64,000 nucleotides of DNA from Welwitschia mirabilis (lineage: Eukaryota > Gnetophyta > Gnetopsida > Welwitschiales). Positions 12,415-23,154 of the stretch are shown here, one piece after another. How positions within the stretch are numbered: position 1 is the stretch's first letter; the number at the start of each line of letters is the position of its first letter. The stretch is taken from positions 251,189,760 to 251,253,759 of the forward strand of contig JBOZIK010000001.1 in the NCBI GenBank assembly GCA_051453625.1, given 5' to 3'. A program made the position numbers and the translations under genes. The notes under the pieces were generated by a model. It ran no database searches. It saw only the letters and a list, made by a program, of their open reading frames with translations, and was not told the origin of the DNA.

Positions 12415-13060
12415 ATTTGAGGCATGTAAGGTACCTTAAAGTTAAGATCCTTAGAGAAATTTAGTTGAAATCATAAAATATAAATAATGTGTCTTTAAGA
12501 AACTAAAATTTTAAAAGTGAAGTTTTTTAAGAAGTTCATCAAAAAATAGAATATTGAATGGGTTCTAAGCTATGGAAAAATATAGAAACTATTAATGCCA
12601 ATTATGAATCATATAGACTTCAAGCAAGTAGAGATGAATAAATGATACTATATCATATCCTTAAAGGACTAGGTCTTAGTTAATAGTTATAGTTTACAAC
12701 ACCTAGAAAATAAATCAAGCTATAGAATAAGATTTAATAGAAAGTTGGAAATTTGAACTATATTACAATTAATGATTTCAATCAGATCCCTTTTAAATGA
12801 AAAAATAGAGATGAGGAAAATAGAATTTATCAAGAGTGGAAGAGCTAGAGGACTTAATTAGAAAGATGATTTTAGTGGACTTGCCCCTACATATGGTGTA
12901 ATTCACATTGTTTAATAGGAGGAAAGTAGTGAAAAAACATTTTCCTAAATAGATAAAGCCTTAATTTTAGAAAATAAGCTTAAAATAAAGAACTAGATAT
13001 TAAAGGGAAAGGGTCAATGGTGTTTAGATCATAGACCATTATTTCTATATTTATGAATAA
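12415..13060 (+). pseudogene. LINE endonuclease remnant (apurinic/apyrimidinic type)
   Basis: The first segment reads N-I-stop-G-M, then KLRSLEKFS, then IMCL-stop-ETKILKVK. This matches the opening of plant LINE endonucleases: NxRGxG followed about 30 residues later by the near-invariant QETK. The stop in front of ETK is TAA where the family has CAA, a single C-to-T change. The rest of the domain is recognisable only by its position before the reverse transcriptase. In a live element this enzyme nicks target DNA to prime reverse transcription. Confidence 0.6.
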
Positions 13061-13689
13061 AATAGAATAGGAAAACTCTCTCCAATTTTGAAGACACTTG
13101 ATTAGAAAAGGACTAGGTAGAGAAGTTTATAAGTTAATCCCAGTAGGTGGACAACAAAAGATAGATCCAATCTCTATAATAAAATCTAACAAAAGATCAA
13201 GTTCTAGTTGAAAAAAATGTTGAAAAGAGTAATGATAAAAAATAAATAAGAAAGAGTTATAAAAGATTAAAATCAGGAAATTCTATTGAAAGTAGAAGAA
13301 GAAAAAGGACCTTCAAGAAGAAGAATTAAAAGAGTTATGAAAATTATATAATATCAAAAAAAATGAGAAGAAATAAATTGGAGATAAAGAGTACATATAA
13401 ACTAGTCAAAATATAGAGATAGTACACTAAAGTTTTCTTCAATGTGGTGAAATAGATAAGAAATTATAACATAATTAGTCAAAAAGCCTATAATAACCAA
13501 ACTTTTAAAAAAGATAATTTTTGTGAATCTTTCATGGAAAGCTTGTAGGAGTTATGAATAGAAAATATAGATACAGAAAATTCTATGCTTTAGCTTAGAT
13601 CTTGGTTGAAGAAGAAGTTCTTAACACAAGTATAAAAGGACAAGGTCTACAAAGTAGTAAAGAAAATGAAGCTGAATTGCAAGTTAAAT

Positions 13690-14500
13690 CCTAATGAAGA
13701 TGGTATTCTATAAAAAATATTGGAAAATCCTAAGTAAATTAAAAGGAAATTTTTTTAACAAATTATTGGAATTGGGCTCAATCTCATACTTAGCAAATAA
13801 TACTCATATAGTTATGATTCTAAAAAAGTAGGAATCTTTAAACATATAATATTTTAAGCCTATAGGAATCTATACCATAATTTATAATTTTTTTGAAAGA
13901 TTTTAGTGATTAAAATTAAACCTTATTTTTACATAGTAATTCACTTAAATTAAAGAAGTTTTTTAGAGAATAGAAGAATTTTAGATTAGGTAATCCTAAA
14001 CTGTGAAATGTTTTACTTAATTCATACAAAGAATGCAAGGGCTTATGCCTTAAAGTTGGATATAAGAAAGGCATAAGACAATGTCTCTTGGAGTTTATTA
14101 AGGCATGTTCTACATACCAAAGAATTTCCAATGCAATTTATAAATATGATAACGTAGATGTAAGAATATGATAGATACAGTTTATAGGTAAACTAAGGAT
14201 TCCATGAATTCTTTAGTGTAGGCATAGGTCTTAGGCAAAGGAATCCACTCTTGTCATATCTTTTTATTGTAATTTTAGATGTGCTATAAGACTTCATACT
14301 TAAAGAATGAAATCAAGACCTATACTTGTACAACAGGAAAATTTTATGTAAAATTTCATGGATGATTCAGTAATTGTTTAGGCTAACATGTAGTAAATAA
14401 TTTTCATTAATCATGGTCTAGAAAATTTTGCTAAAAAATCAAGATTACATGTTAGAAGAGAAAAGTAGAGCATACTTTATTAGTTCTCAGGTGAGTATCT
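13690..14500 (+). pseudogene. LINE reverse transcriptase remnant
   Basis: Segments in the order of RVT_1 are visible: THIVMILKK and FKPIGIYTIIYNFF (the family's YRPISLCNVIYK block), ALKLDIRKA near 14050, VSWSLLRHVL, then VGIGLRQRNPLLSYLFIVI (the GLRQGDPLSPYLFI block), and FMDDSVIV near 14357, the catalytic FADD box with its two Asp intact. Stops and small frameshifts are scattered throughout. In a live LINE this domain copies the RNA at the nicked target. A minus-strand open frame at 13916-14131 is the shadow of this region. Confidence 0.75.
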
Positions 14501-15247
14501 GATAAGTGATTGAAAGAGACTTAGTAATAAGAATAGAAATTAATAAAGATTCCTACTAAGGGATACTAATGTTCAAATGAAAGTACATATCTTTATAAGA
14601 AGATCTAATTCATAAGCTAGAGAAGAAATGCAATTGCTAGAGTGCTATTGCATATCCAACAAAGTTAAGATTATTTTTAGCCTATATCATGATCTTAGCC
14701 ATAGAGGCATAGGAATACTTCAATTAGAAGAAAATGTTAAAGAAAAAATACAAAGATTGAAAATCTAGGGAGGGAAATTCCCCCTATAGGGAGTCTTATG
14801 CATAGGAAGAGAAACATTAAAAAATATAAATTCATGAGTGGTTGTAAGACGAGACATTCCCTTCTAGTATTCTTGAAGAGATTAATGCCCTAATGATATT
14901 AATGAGTTATAACTTGTAAAGAAAGTCAAACTTATTGGAGCAAGGGAATCTTCCCTTAATATGAGCAAGTCCTAGTAGGCACAACTATAGGAAAGTTGAA
15001 AGAGCATCTAAAATAGAAAGAAGTTATTATTAGAGCAAGAAGACATAAAAGGATCTTGAAGAAATGAAAATCACTACAAAAAATATTCTAATTAAATTGT
15101 ATGATATTAATAACTTGCTAAATATATCATGGAAGAAAATTAATAAGTTTGGGGTTTTAATATGGTTGATAATTAATAAAATTTTATTTTAATTGTGGTT
15201 AACTTAAAGAAGAAGGGTTTTAAGATTTTCAAGTGTGTTAAATCTGT

Positions 15248-15257
15248 NNNNNNNNNN
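15248..15257. other. Assembly gap (10 N)
   Basis: Ten N between the LINE 3' region and the following sequence. The LINE end may lie in or near it. Confidence 0.95.
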
Positions 15258-15779
15258 AGTATCCTAAGTTAGTTAGAAACCTTTTTTAGGGGTGCTCGAT
15301 CATAGTTTTAGTCAAGAAAATATTTGACATAATGCCAACTTACAATGTAGTTTTAAATAACATGGAAATTTTAATTTATAAAATGGTTCTCTAGTTATTA
15401 TAACTTTCGTCTAATCAAATGATTTTTATAGATGTTTAGTAGAGCCTATACATCAAAGAGAAAATTAATAAAATATCAATATTGAGGACCATGGAAAATC
15501 CCCAATTCACTCTAGTAGATGATAAGAGGTTCCAAAATAATATAGGATTACAAAGATACATTATCACTATTAACTATGAGATACTTCTAGAGCTTATAGG
15601 GGAGGTTAACTTCAATAGCAATAAGTTCATTAGAAATAAAACAATCACGCTTGATAGAAAAAACGTGAAATATCTATTTAGCTTGTCACTTAGACTATAA
15701 GACTTAGAAACAAGGATGAACTCAGCTTGTCAACCTTTACCCAGTATAATAATGTTGATATATTTTTCAAGTAAAAGTT
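15258..15779. other. Unassigned, probably Copia interior copy 2
   Basis: This lies downstream, on the minus strand, of the second Copia gag copy, so it may be the rest of that element, but no protease or integrase motif is visible. A plus-strand 72-codon open frame (15482-15700) has no recognisable domain. Confidence 0.3.
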
Positions 15780-16576
15780 GCCTTGCATAAAAAGGGCTAT
15801 CTGATCATATTACCCTTGAATCCTTCCTCTACTAACACCTCTTCTTCTCCCCTGGGGAAGTCATCAATCACAATCATGAGAAATTGAGGCTTCTTAACTA
15901 AAGGACATAGTATTATTTACCTTAAATCTTGTTATTTCATATCCTCATCCTCTTTAAATCATACTAATCTATGCATTCATTAATTTATAGAAAAAGTATT
16001 TAAATTAAAAAATTTATGCTTTGAAACTTCAATTTGCTTAAAACACTTAGCTAGAGATTTAATAATTTTTTAAAAACATCATTAACACTAATAAGATAAT
16101 CTAATTTATTTATATCCTCTATATAGTCTCTAATACTTTAAATAAAATCCTTAACAGTATCATCCTTCTTTATTTTTATCTCATACTTTGTTTTGAGACT
16201 TTATAGTTTAATCTTTTTAACATTTTGATAACTTAGTACATAATATTAATCCATTTCATAATTTATAAGAACTTTATTATAAAAAATTTCCTTTAGTTGA
16301 ACACTATCTATGCTATGAAAATGGCACTAATAACTTAATAATCTTTCATAGGGTATTTCTCATATATCTTATTTTAGGCATCAATGTTATTATAATTCTT
16401 TAAAATACTTTTTACGTCTAATTTTCTAAACTTCATAATCACCAACATCAGACATGGAAATCACACTTTTTCTCATTTGATAATAAAATTCTTTTTACTT
16501 TTGGAATTACTCTAATTTGTAGGTGATGCACTATTATTTTTTCCACTACTTGAAAGCATTTTTCATATGCAAAGAA
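15780..16576 (-). pseudogene. Copia gag (UBN2-type) remnant, copy 2
   Basis: Minus-strand translation gives a clear gag order: YQNVKKIKL, DDTVKDFI, IRDYIEDINKLDYLISVNDV, FKKLLN, SKHKFFNLNTFSIN, then FKEDEDMK. Near 15840 an Arg/Gly-rich run (GRRRGVSRGR) resembles the basic linker before the zinc knuckle of plant Copia gag. Stops occur at several positions where the family has Gln or Trp. It is better preserved than copy 1 at 905-1640. Gag would form the virus-like particle; this copy is non-functional. Confidence 0.7.
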
Positions 16577-16577
16577 T

Positions 16578-16589
16578 TCTCTAATACCA
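16578..16589 (-). other. Primer-binding site of Copia copy 2
   Basis: The plus strand reads TCTCTAATACCA, two changes from GCTCTGATACCA, the reverse complement of the Met-tRNA primer site. It is followed by AATCTAAACAT and then the N gap, so the adjoining LTR is hidden. Confidence 0.6.
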
Positions 16590-16599
16590 ATCTAAACAT

Positions 16600-16699
16600 N
16601 NNNNNNNNNNNNNNNNNNNNNNNNNNNNNNNNNNNNNNNNNNNNNNNNNNNNNNNNNNNNNNNNNNNNNNNNNNNNNNNNNNNNNNNNNNNNNNNNNNN
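16600..16699. other. Assembly gap (100 N)
   Basis: A run of exactly 100 N, the usual placeholder for a gap of unknown size. The LTR of Copia copy 2 should begin in it. Confidence 0.95.
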
Positions 16700-16835
16700 T
16701 TTTGTTAGAAGTTCGAGGTAATCACCGACCCAGATGTTACGATCCCCAAAAAGAACTCTTGTTTGGACTTGTCTCCGACTTAACCTTTGGGAAACGCACA
16801 TGCTAACCTTTCAGCTTGGGTCAACGCAGATATGG
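16700..16835. other. CpG-bearing, less AT-rich patch
   Basis: This short block contains six or more CpG sites (for example TTCGAG, ACCGAC, TACGAT, TCCGAC, AACGCA) and balanced base composition, unlike the CpG-poor DNA around it. It has no counterpart elsewhere in the window and I do not recognise it. It may be a young insertion fragment or the edge of a contig wrongly joined across the preceding gap. Confidence 0.5.
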
Positions 16836-17235
16836 TTTAGAAAAGGAAGATTAAAATTCTTTTTTTTTAATTGGAGTGCTATCCTAATGAGCCTTTGAAC
16901 CAAATCAACATTAATGCCATACATATTTTATTAATAGTTAAATTAAGTAGCCTGCATATTCTAATAGAGGGTGAGCATGCTAGAGAAGTCTAGCTTATTG
17001 TAATAGCGGTCAAGCATGCGAAAGAAGTTTCCCTTAAACATGTTTCAAAGAAGTGAAAATAATCAATTCCTAAGCAAGATGGCATTAGAGAAGAAATTAA
17101 AATATTAGATTTCTATTTAAGATGGTAAGGTAAAGATGTTGAAGATATAAAGCGGAATTAAAATGCAAGGTCAAGGTGTGGAAGATATAAAGCCTAATTA
17201 TTACATGCTTTTAAAAATGGGGGAAAAAATAAGAA

Positions 17236-17268
<33 letters not shown>

Positions 17269-17832
17269 CTGAGGGAGAGAGAAATGATTCTAGACTCACA
17301 GTAGATATAAATTATAGAACCAAAATGCATTGCTCGTAATATCAAGTTGGCAATATGCTTCATACTACTCCCTTGTTTGGCATAAGTTTTTAATAATTAT
17401 AGAGGAAATGAAATGGGGTAGTGTCAAACTCTAAAAGAGAGTTTCATTAGAAAGTATCAGAAATACAAAATCATATGCCAAAGAGATTAAAAAAAGCTAG
17501 TAAGTGAGAGATCTTACTATCTTAAATGTTAGAGGAAAAAGACAGGACTTTTATATGAGACTGCAAGTGTGCTAGGCTAAATAAGATGAACTGAAGAAAA
17601 ATCACAAATAATCACTAAAAGTAGCTTGTCTCACTAAATAATTATCTCAAGAAATACAAAAGAAGGAAAATCTTAACCACATTAATGATGAGATTGAGTA
17701 GAAGAATCATGCCCCAATTTCAAATTTTGAAGCCTATAAGGACAAGACTAAAGAATATTAATCATGCGAGGATGAAGAAAGAAGTAATCATGTAGAATAC
17801 CAAAAGTAAAATCTTTGTTATGATCTCTTTCA
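16836..17832. other. Unassigned sequence with internal short duplication
   Basis: No coding or RNA signal is visible. Two adjacent segments near 17105-17205 share a motif close to GAAGATATAAAGCSGAATTA. An AG-rich microsatellite is annotated separately. The stretch ends at the target-site duplication of element E1. Confidence 0.4.
17231..17283. repeat. (GA)n microsatellite
   Basis: A run of GA dinucleotides, perfect for about 26 bases and then interrupted by GGGAGAGAGACTGAGGGAGA. Simple repeat. Confidence 0.95.
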
Positions 17833-18589
17833 CGATCTGTAACTTCCCCTTTTTGAGACCCAAAAACATTACTCTTGAAAATGTAAAACCCAACTTTTTA
17901 TAACTGAAAAACATTACTTTCCCTAATATGGCCCTCTCCTCTTTAAAGCATTAAATGTTCCTACTATAATGATGATTGATTCAAAAATAATTAAAAATTA
18001 TGGGATAATGATACTTCTATAAAACCAAGAATTATTCTAACAAGTTATAGGTAAATCGACAATATTAAAGATTCTACAATTCTAAGTATAGTAGTTTTTA
18101 ACAAGAAAATCGACAATAAAAATATAGAGATTTTTTAACAAGAAAAATAAAATTTATCACTCCTACTATTACAAATTCAAGAAGGTATAATCCAGAATAC
18201 ACGTGATTCAGTTTCGGAAGCATTCTCAAGATCATAATAATTACATCACTGAAATTTCAACATTCACAAAGAAGTACAAGTTACACTCCAAAATAAATTT
18301 TTGAGCATAAATTGGAATAATAATTTTTATTTTTTTATGTCCTCCTCGGCATTCAAGCTCCAATTTTGCCATCTGTTTACATAAGAAATGTGGAGTGAGA
18401 ATGAAATTTTCACATCTCCCAGTATGATCCAAACAAGTTAGATTAAAATTTAAAGACTCTAAGTCTCAAGATTTGATAAGGCGAGAATCGAGAATTCCCA
18501 AGAAAGAACAATCTTTTCACGAATTTCAAATGATCATCTTATGAGATTGATATGAGAAATAACCAGTTTTTCAATATGAATTTCCACAA

Positions 18590-18815
18590 TTTCCTCATTT
18601 GGTGATCTATGGGGTCCACTACCTCATTCGTTGATCTGTGGATTTCTCATAATATTTCATATATTCTCCTACCCCACTACCTCATTTAGTAATCTGTGGA
18701 GCTCATTGCCTCATTTGATGATCTTTAGTATAATCAATCAATCCCACTGCCTCGTTTGGCAATTTGTGGATTTTCACATTTCACTACCTCATTCAGTGAT
18801 CTGTGAAATACTCAT
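18590..18815 (-). repeat. Short tandem motif array inside LTR E
   Basis: A motif close to CTACCTCATTYGGTGATCTG occurs about six times (near 18595, 18620, 18675, 18705, 18750 and 18785), separated by variable spacers. The other two LTR copies carry fewer, more diverged units (about 27125-27295 and 35775-35950). The array lies upstream or downstream of the TATA box depending on strand; on the minus strand it is downstream, in R/U5 or the leader. Confidence 0.65.
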
Positions 18816-19204
18816 TTCCATAAGATTATAAGAGTTCAAGATATCGAAGGAAGCATGAGCAAGATATGTCAACAAAGTGTAGCTCCTCAATAAGAATAAC
18901 TTGTATTTAATTTCATAATGATTTTTCAAGAGAAGATAGTAGAAACTAGGATTCATAACTAAGAATGCAATTTATCAAATACCAATATTACAAACATCTA
19001 ACCACTTTATGATATTTGTAAAAAAATGAGAAAAAACTTAAATGTGTAAAAAGATGCATACAAGAAAAGAACCAATCAAAGATATAACAATGAAATGGAG
19101 TAATACTCGTATCTAGTTGTAGTGTCTAAAGACTTCAAGGCTCTTCCCAGATTTCAAAGCTTAAAAGTGAAATTGCCAAGATTCAATAATGAAGGCTTTC
19201 TTGA

Positions 19205-19418
19205 GGGGTTGTTAAGGTGACCAATTAACTCCATTATGACTGTAACACCCCCCAGGGTTATAGCCACATCTAATCTTTTTTCTTCTTTCTTTTTTTTCCT
19301 CTTTTTTTTTTTAAAATTTTTTGCCACTTGCAGCCTATGCGTCCAACATGAGAATCAAACTTGGAACTTGATACCTCACAGGCGGATGTCTTTACGACCA
19401 GACCAAAGGTCCATAGAC
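19205..19418 (-). mobile_element. Probable tRNA-derived SINE inserted in LTR R1
   Basis: This block is absent from the two other copies of the LTR, which read straight through CTTTCTCAAAGAT. It is flanked by ttcttga (19198-19204) and ttctcaa (19419-19425), a probable 7-base target-site duplication with transition changes. Read on the minus strand, the head contains TGGTCTGGTCG (tRNA A-box-like) and, 33 bases further on, AGTTTGATTCTC (B-box-like), the spacing of an internal RNA polymerase III promoter. A long A-rich tract follows (19279-19320), then about 70 bases more. It has more CpG and less AT than its host LTR, so it is younger. Confidence 0.6.
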
Positions 19419-19454
19419 TTCTCAAAGATATGAAAAATATAAGGAGAGGAAAGT

Positions 19455-19464
19455 CCTATTTATA
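19455..19464 (-). promoter_or_regulatory. TATA box of LTR R1
   Basis: On the minus strand this reads TATAAATAGG, followed by a pyrimidine-rich ACTTTCCTCTCC, a typical plant TATA and start region. The third LTR copy keeps the same box near 36372; the second copy (near 27645) is mutated. Confidence 0.55.
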
Positions 19465-19889
19465 ATATGAGGATGTGGGAGTTATGAGATGGAGGTGGTG
19501 AAGGTGGTGAGAGTGTCATAATGCCTCACCATTACTTGTCTGACCACTGGGTACACAATAATTCTTCATAACAAATATAAATGCTTTTTATTTTACCACA
19601 CATAATTTTTAAAATGAAGAATTTAAATGGAACGTCACATAATAATATTTTTTCATGTAAAAGTCAAGAAAAGGTGCAACAATCATATAAGAAAAATAAT
19701 ATTAATGCAACCACTAAAGATCAATCTTATTGAGGATGTTGAGGGACTTAAAAGCACAAAATTTTTCATAATATAATTTCATCTTAAAACTTAGAATAAC
19801 TACATTAGCTTGTGTACTCTATAATAATAAAAATATTTTAATCTAGTTTTTAAGCTAAATCTTTGAAGCTTTGAAAATCTAAGCTAACA

Positions 19890-19902
19890 TTTCTCCACCT
19901 GT
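19890..19902 (-). other. Polypurine tract of E1
   Basis: Minus strand CAGGTGGAGAAA stands directly before TGTTAG, the start of the 3' LTR. This is the expected second-strand primer. Confidence 0.6.
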
Positions 19903-21550
19903 TAAAAAGTTTCATCTTCGAAACTTGAACAAGAAGGCTTAGTTCTTCAATAGATCAAATTTATATTTTCAAGTTGCTTTTGCTTCTCTCTCCTAGTCGT
20001 TATACTTACAAATTTGAATCTCTCTTCCTTTGAGTACAACTTTGCTTATTGTAATTGTCTTTTCTACCCCTTTTGGTTATAATACATAATCCTATCAAAG
20101 TTGTCTCATAATTGTGTGGCAATAACTAAAGCCAAACCTTCTTTCAACTCTCTATTAGTTTACTAAGAAGTCAAGGTACTAGGTATAAGATTGAATGACT
20201 AATAACAATAAAAGTAAGTATTTGAGAAAGTAAAATAAGTAACAAGTGATTTAATAATGGATTTTATGATTCCTAACTTTGTCAAATAAGAACTTCACAA
20301 GGTTATGCCTATATATGTATATTTCAAGTTTCTCTAATTTAGCAAATTTGATGACCTTTGTTTTCTTAACCAATAAATGTTTTCTTTTAAAGGCCTTAAA
20401 TACGAAGAATCTATTGTTTCAGTTCCATAATCATTAGAATCTATTATTGATAATAATAATGTACATTAAAATGTTTAGCAATTTACCAAGAAAGTTTTAG
20501 CAATTTACCAAGTAAATTAACATAAATAATCTTTACCTCATCTATTGTATTTAAAAGCACCTTTATTATTTGCTTATCAAAGGCCATCATGTGAGGTCAT
20601 ATAGAGACTAGATTTATTTTATTAAAATACAGGAATGGAATAACTTATTATACCAAAAGGATCAAGTGCTTACAAGGAATGTAGTTTAGGAGAATTGCTA
20701 TAAATTTTAAAAGGTAACTTATATGAATTACAATGGTTAATGTTACAACTAGGAAAAGAAACTTATAGATGCACATAAAATAGCAACAAGTAAGGAACTA
20801 TTTAGTTAGATTAAGATGAGATCACATATGAAATTATTATTGGCTAGAAAAAAATTAAGACATGTAAATGAAATAATGGCAAGGCCAACCTTTATAAACA
20901 AATTGGTTTAGATGTTAATGATGGGTTAAATATATAAAGTAAATCATTAAATAAGAAATTTTCATGCATCAATCATGACTTACCTGTCATTGTAGTGTTG
21001 CAAGATTTATACATGTTTTATGGAAGTCAGTTACTTAGAATAAACATATTTGAACATTAATGCATATTTCGTAACTAACCTATAAATGCTTATTTAATGG
21101 TAACTAATAATGACTCAAAGGTATACTAATAAAATTCTTAAAGCTCTATTCTAGTTATGACTCTCATTAACACCTGATGACATATTTTTTACACTCTTTC
21201 CAAAATATCTGACATGGTATCAAAATGGATTCTTTTCATTACTAATGACTGGAGTTGAAAACGTCCAAGAAACAAAACAATATCAAACAAAATAGGATTT
21301 CTCCCCAAACAAAATTTTTGAAATACAATTATCAACTAGTTTCACTTTTCAATGTGTGTGCAAATGTGTTGCCTACTACGTTATAAAACAATAGAGACAC
21401 TTTTAACATTATCAAAGCTAATTAGTTATGCTTGAGGAAGCAATAGTATAAAAAGGAGCATGTTAGTGCTAGAATAATGAGTGTTTAATCTTTTGAGGTA
21501 CTAAGGGAGGATCCAAAATCTTTTTTAGATTTTTCTTTTTTTTGGAGAAC
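19903..21550 (-). other. 3' part of E1 interior, no recognisable domain
   Basis: On the minus strand the last frame before the polypurine tract reads KPSCSSFEDETF, resembling the Ser/Glu-rich tail that closes many plant retroelement polyproteins. No integrase, RNase H or reverse transcriptase motif could be found in about 1.6 kb. Heavy decay or a non-autonomous element could each explain this. Confidence 0.4.
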
Positions 21551-22054
21551 TAAAAAGTTGCATGGTATTTAATGAAGATGGCTAATAATAGACATGCATT
21601 GCTAGGTTGCAAGAGTACAGGGTACATGATCTGATCATGGCATAGCATTATGAAGTTAGATTCCTGGATGATAACGTCTCTTTCAACATTTCCAAGGAAT
21701 AATAGAAGTATAACAAAGAGGATTAAAGGATCTTTATTTTCTAGTTTGAGCTCTTTATTTGAATCTTCATTGAGTTCAACTTCCTTAAAATAAGTTCCAT
21801 TAACACCACCTCTCTCTTATACATCAGCTCGATCTTTAGTGTCTCAATCTTCCTTATTAAACTTATCTTGTTCTTAGATTTCTCCATTTTCATCATATTT
21901 TGCATCTTCTAAAACATCATTGTCATCATTCTTTCAAATGTTTATGTCATAAACCTCTTCTATTTAATTAGTCAAAACATTATTCCCAAGCATTAGCAGT
22001 TGTACTTCTACATTTGCCTCTTTATCTCTTCAAGGGAGAACAAGAGTAGTAACA
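21551..22054 (-). pseudogene. Acidic coding remnant of E1, unrecognised
   Basis: One minus-strand frame stays in register for about 168 codons with six stops, all TAA or TGA. It reads EANVEVQLLMLGNNVLTN, then acidic stretches (KNDDNDVLEDAKYDENGEI), then VELNEDSNKELKLENKDP and a hydrophobic run LILFVILLLFLGN, then VIIQESNFIMLCHDQ. Composition changes sharply from acidic to hydrophobic. It is clearly old coding sequence on the sense strand of E1 but I do not recognise the family. It may be a linker between capsid and protease or an accessory ORF. Confidence 0.45.
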
Positions 22055-23154
22055 TCACATTTAGGTATTTTTTTTTAACAAATAATTTCTCAAATTCAAG
22101 CCAAACAAGATTTTTAAATAACACATCATTTATTTTCAAATGTTCTCAAACATTTCAATAAAATCAAGCTTCTCCAATTTTTAAACAAAATTCATTAGCA
22201 TTTTCTTTGCAGTTAGTGCCCTTAACATTTTCATTTTCTTACTCAACAAATGACATCAAATTCATTAGTTGTAATAGTTGTGAACACAAATTAGAAAGTC
22301 ATGAAAAATAAAATCTAAACCAAATAAACATCATTGAATCAAAACACAAATGCTGAACATCAACTAAGATGATGGTTCCAATACTCCCACTTTAAAGAAA
22401 AGCATGCATCTTTACACATATGTGCTTCACAAATATAGCATTAATTCAAAGTCTTAACATTCTATAGTTATGTAGGAATATAACTATTTCTATGTTTGAA
22501 ACAATAGTAATAGTACTTAAATGATTACTTTCAAGACACCTTATGGCTTATGATGATGCAACTAGGGTGAAGGCTGACTCTTATGCTAATGAACTAGTTT
22601 ATATTTTAGGAAATTTGGCTTAAAGAATTCTTTCATCCTTTAAAATATTTTATAATTTAGGCTCCTAAGTTGGTTGATACAAGATCTTATGTTTAAAAAT
22701 AAAAACTACTATGTATGAACTATGGATCGAAGGGGATGCAAAAATTAAAGGCCTATGAACATATCAATCAGATTACATGCAAATATGTAATTTGAAAAAG
22801 GAAAAAGAATTTCTCTAAACTATTTTATCATGTTTATTATACATCAATTAACAATTTCACAATGAATAAAAGATGGCCCAATAATTTGTTTCATCTCTAA
22901 TGTGCAACATAACACTCACTTAGATTAAGGTTCTAAATAACTTGTTTGAGAGATCATTAATAAAGTTATTTTAGGATGACTAGTGGTAGGAAATAATTCT
23001 AACTTACCTAAGATAAGAGGCTTAGATATTGTTCTTATTAGGCTATAAAGCCAAATCTTGCATTAGAGACCTTATGTTATTGATATGTAATGTTGCTAGA
23101 GGAAGGTTAGTCTTTAGTAATTCATTTAAATTGTTATCATTAAAAGCTAAATAT
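22055..23154 (-). other. Middle of E1 interior, unresolved
   Basis: No domain is recognised in either strand over about 1.1 kb. The stretch ends where the segmental duplication with 31818 begins. Confidence 0.35.

Larger units (their letters stand above)
11320..15247 (+). mobile_element. L1-type LINE, nearly full length but decayed
   Basis: Three parts of a plant L1-type LINE occur in the correct order on the plus strand: an ORF1 zinc-knuckle region (11840-12045), an endonuclease start (12415-13060) and a reverse transcriptase (13690-14500). The 5' end is set only by the end of element A at 11310. The 3' end runs to the N gap at 15248 and no poly(A) tail or target-site duplication was identified. 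The reading frames are riddled with stops. Confidence 0.7.
17838..19889 (-). repeat. 3' LTR of E1 (R1)
   Basis: It aligns along its length with 26355-28131 and 34985-36861. Read on the minus strand it begins TGTTAGCTTAG after the polypurine tract and ends GGAAGTTACA. It is about 215 bases longer than expected because of a SINE-like insertion at 19205-19418. There is no primer-binding site on its left, which marks it as the 3' LTR of a minus-strand element. Confidence 0.8.

Noticed and set aside
13916-14131. 71-codon minus-strand frame
   Set aside because: It is the antisense shadow of the LINE reverse transcriptase.
19330-19415. Possible tRNA gene
   Set aside because: A-box and B-box-like motifs exist, but no cloverleaf closes properly and the block is an insertion with flank duplication, so a SINE is more likely.
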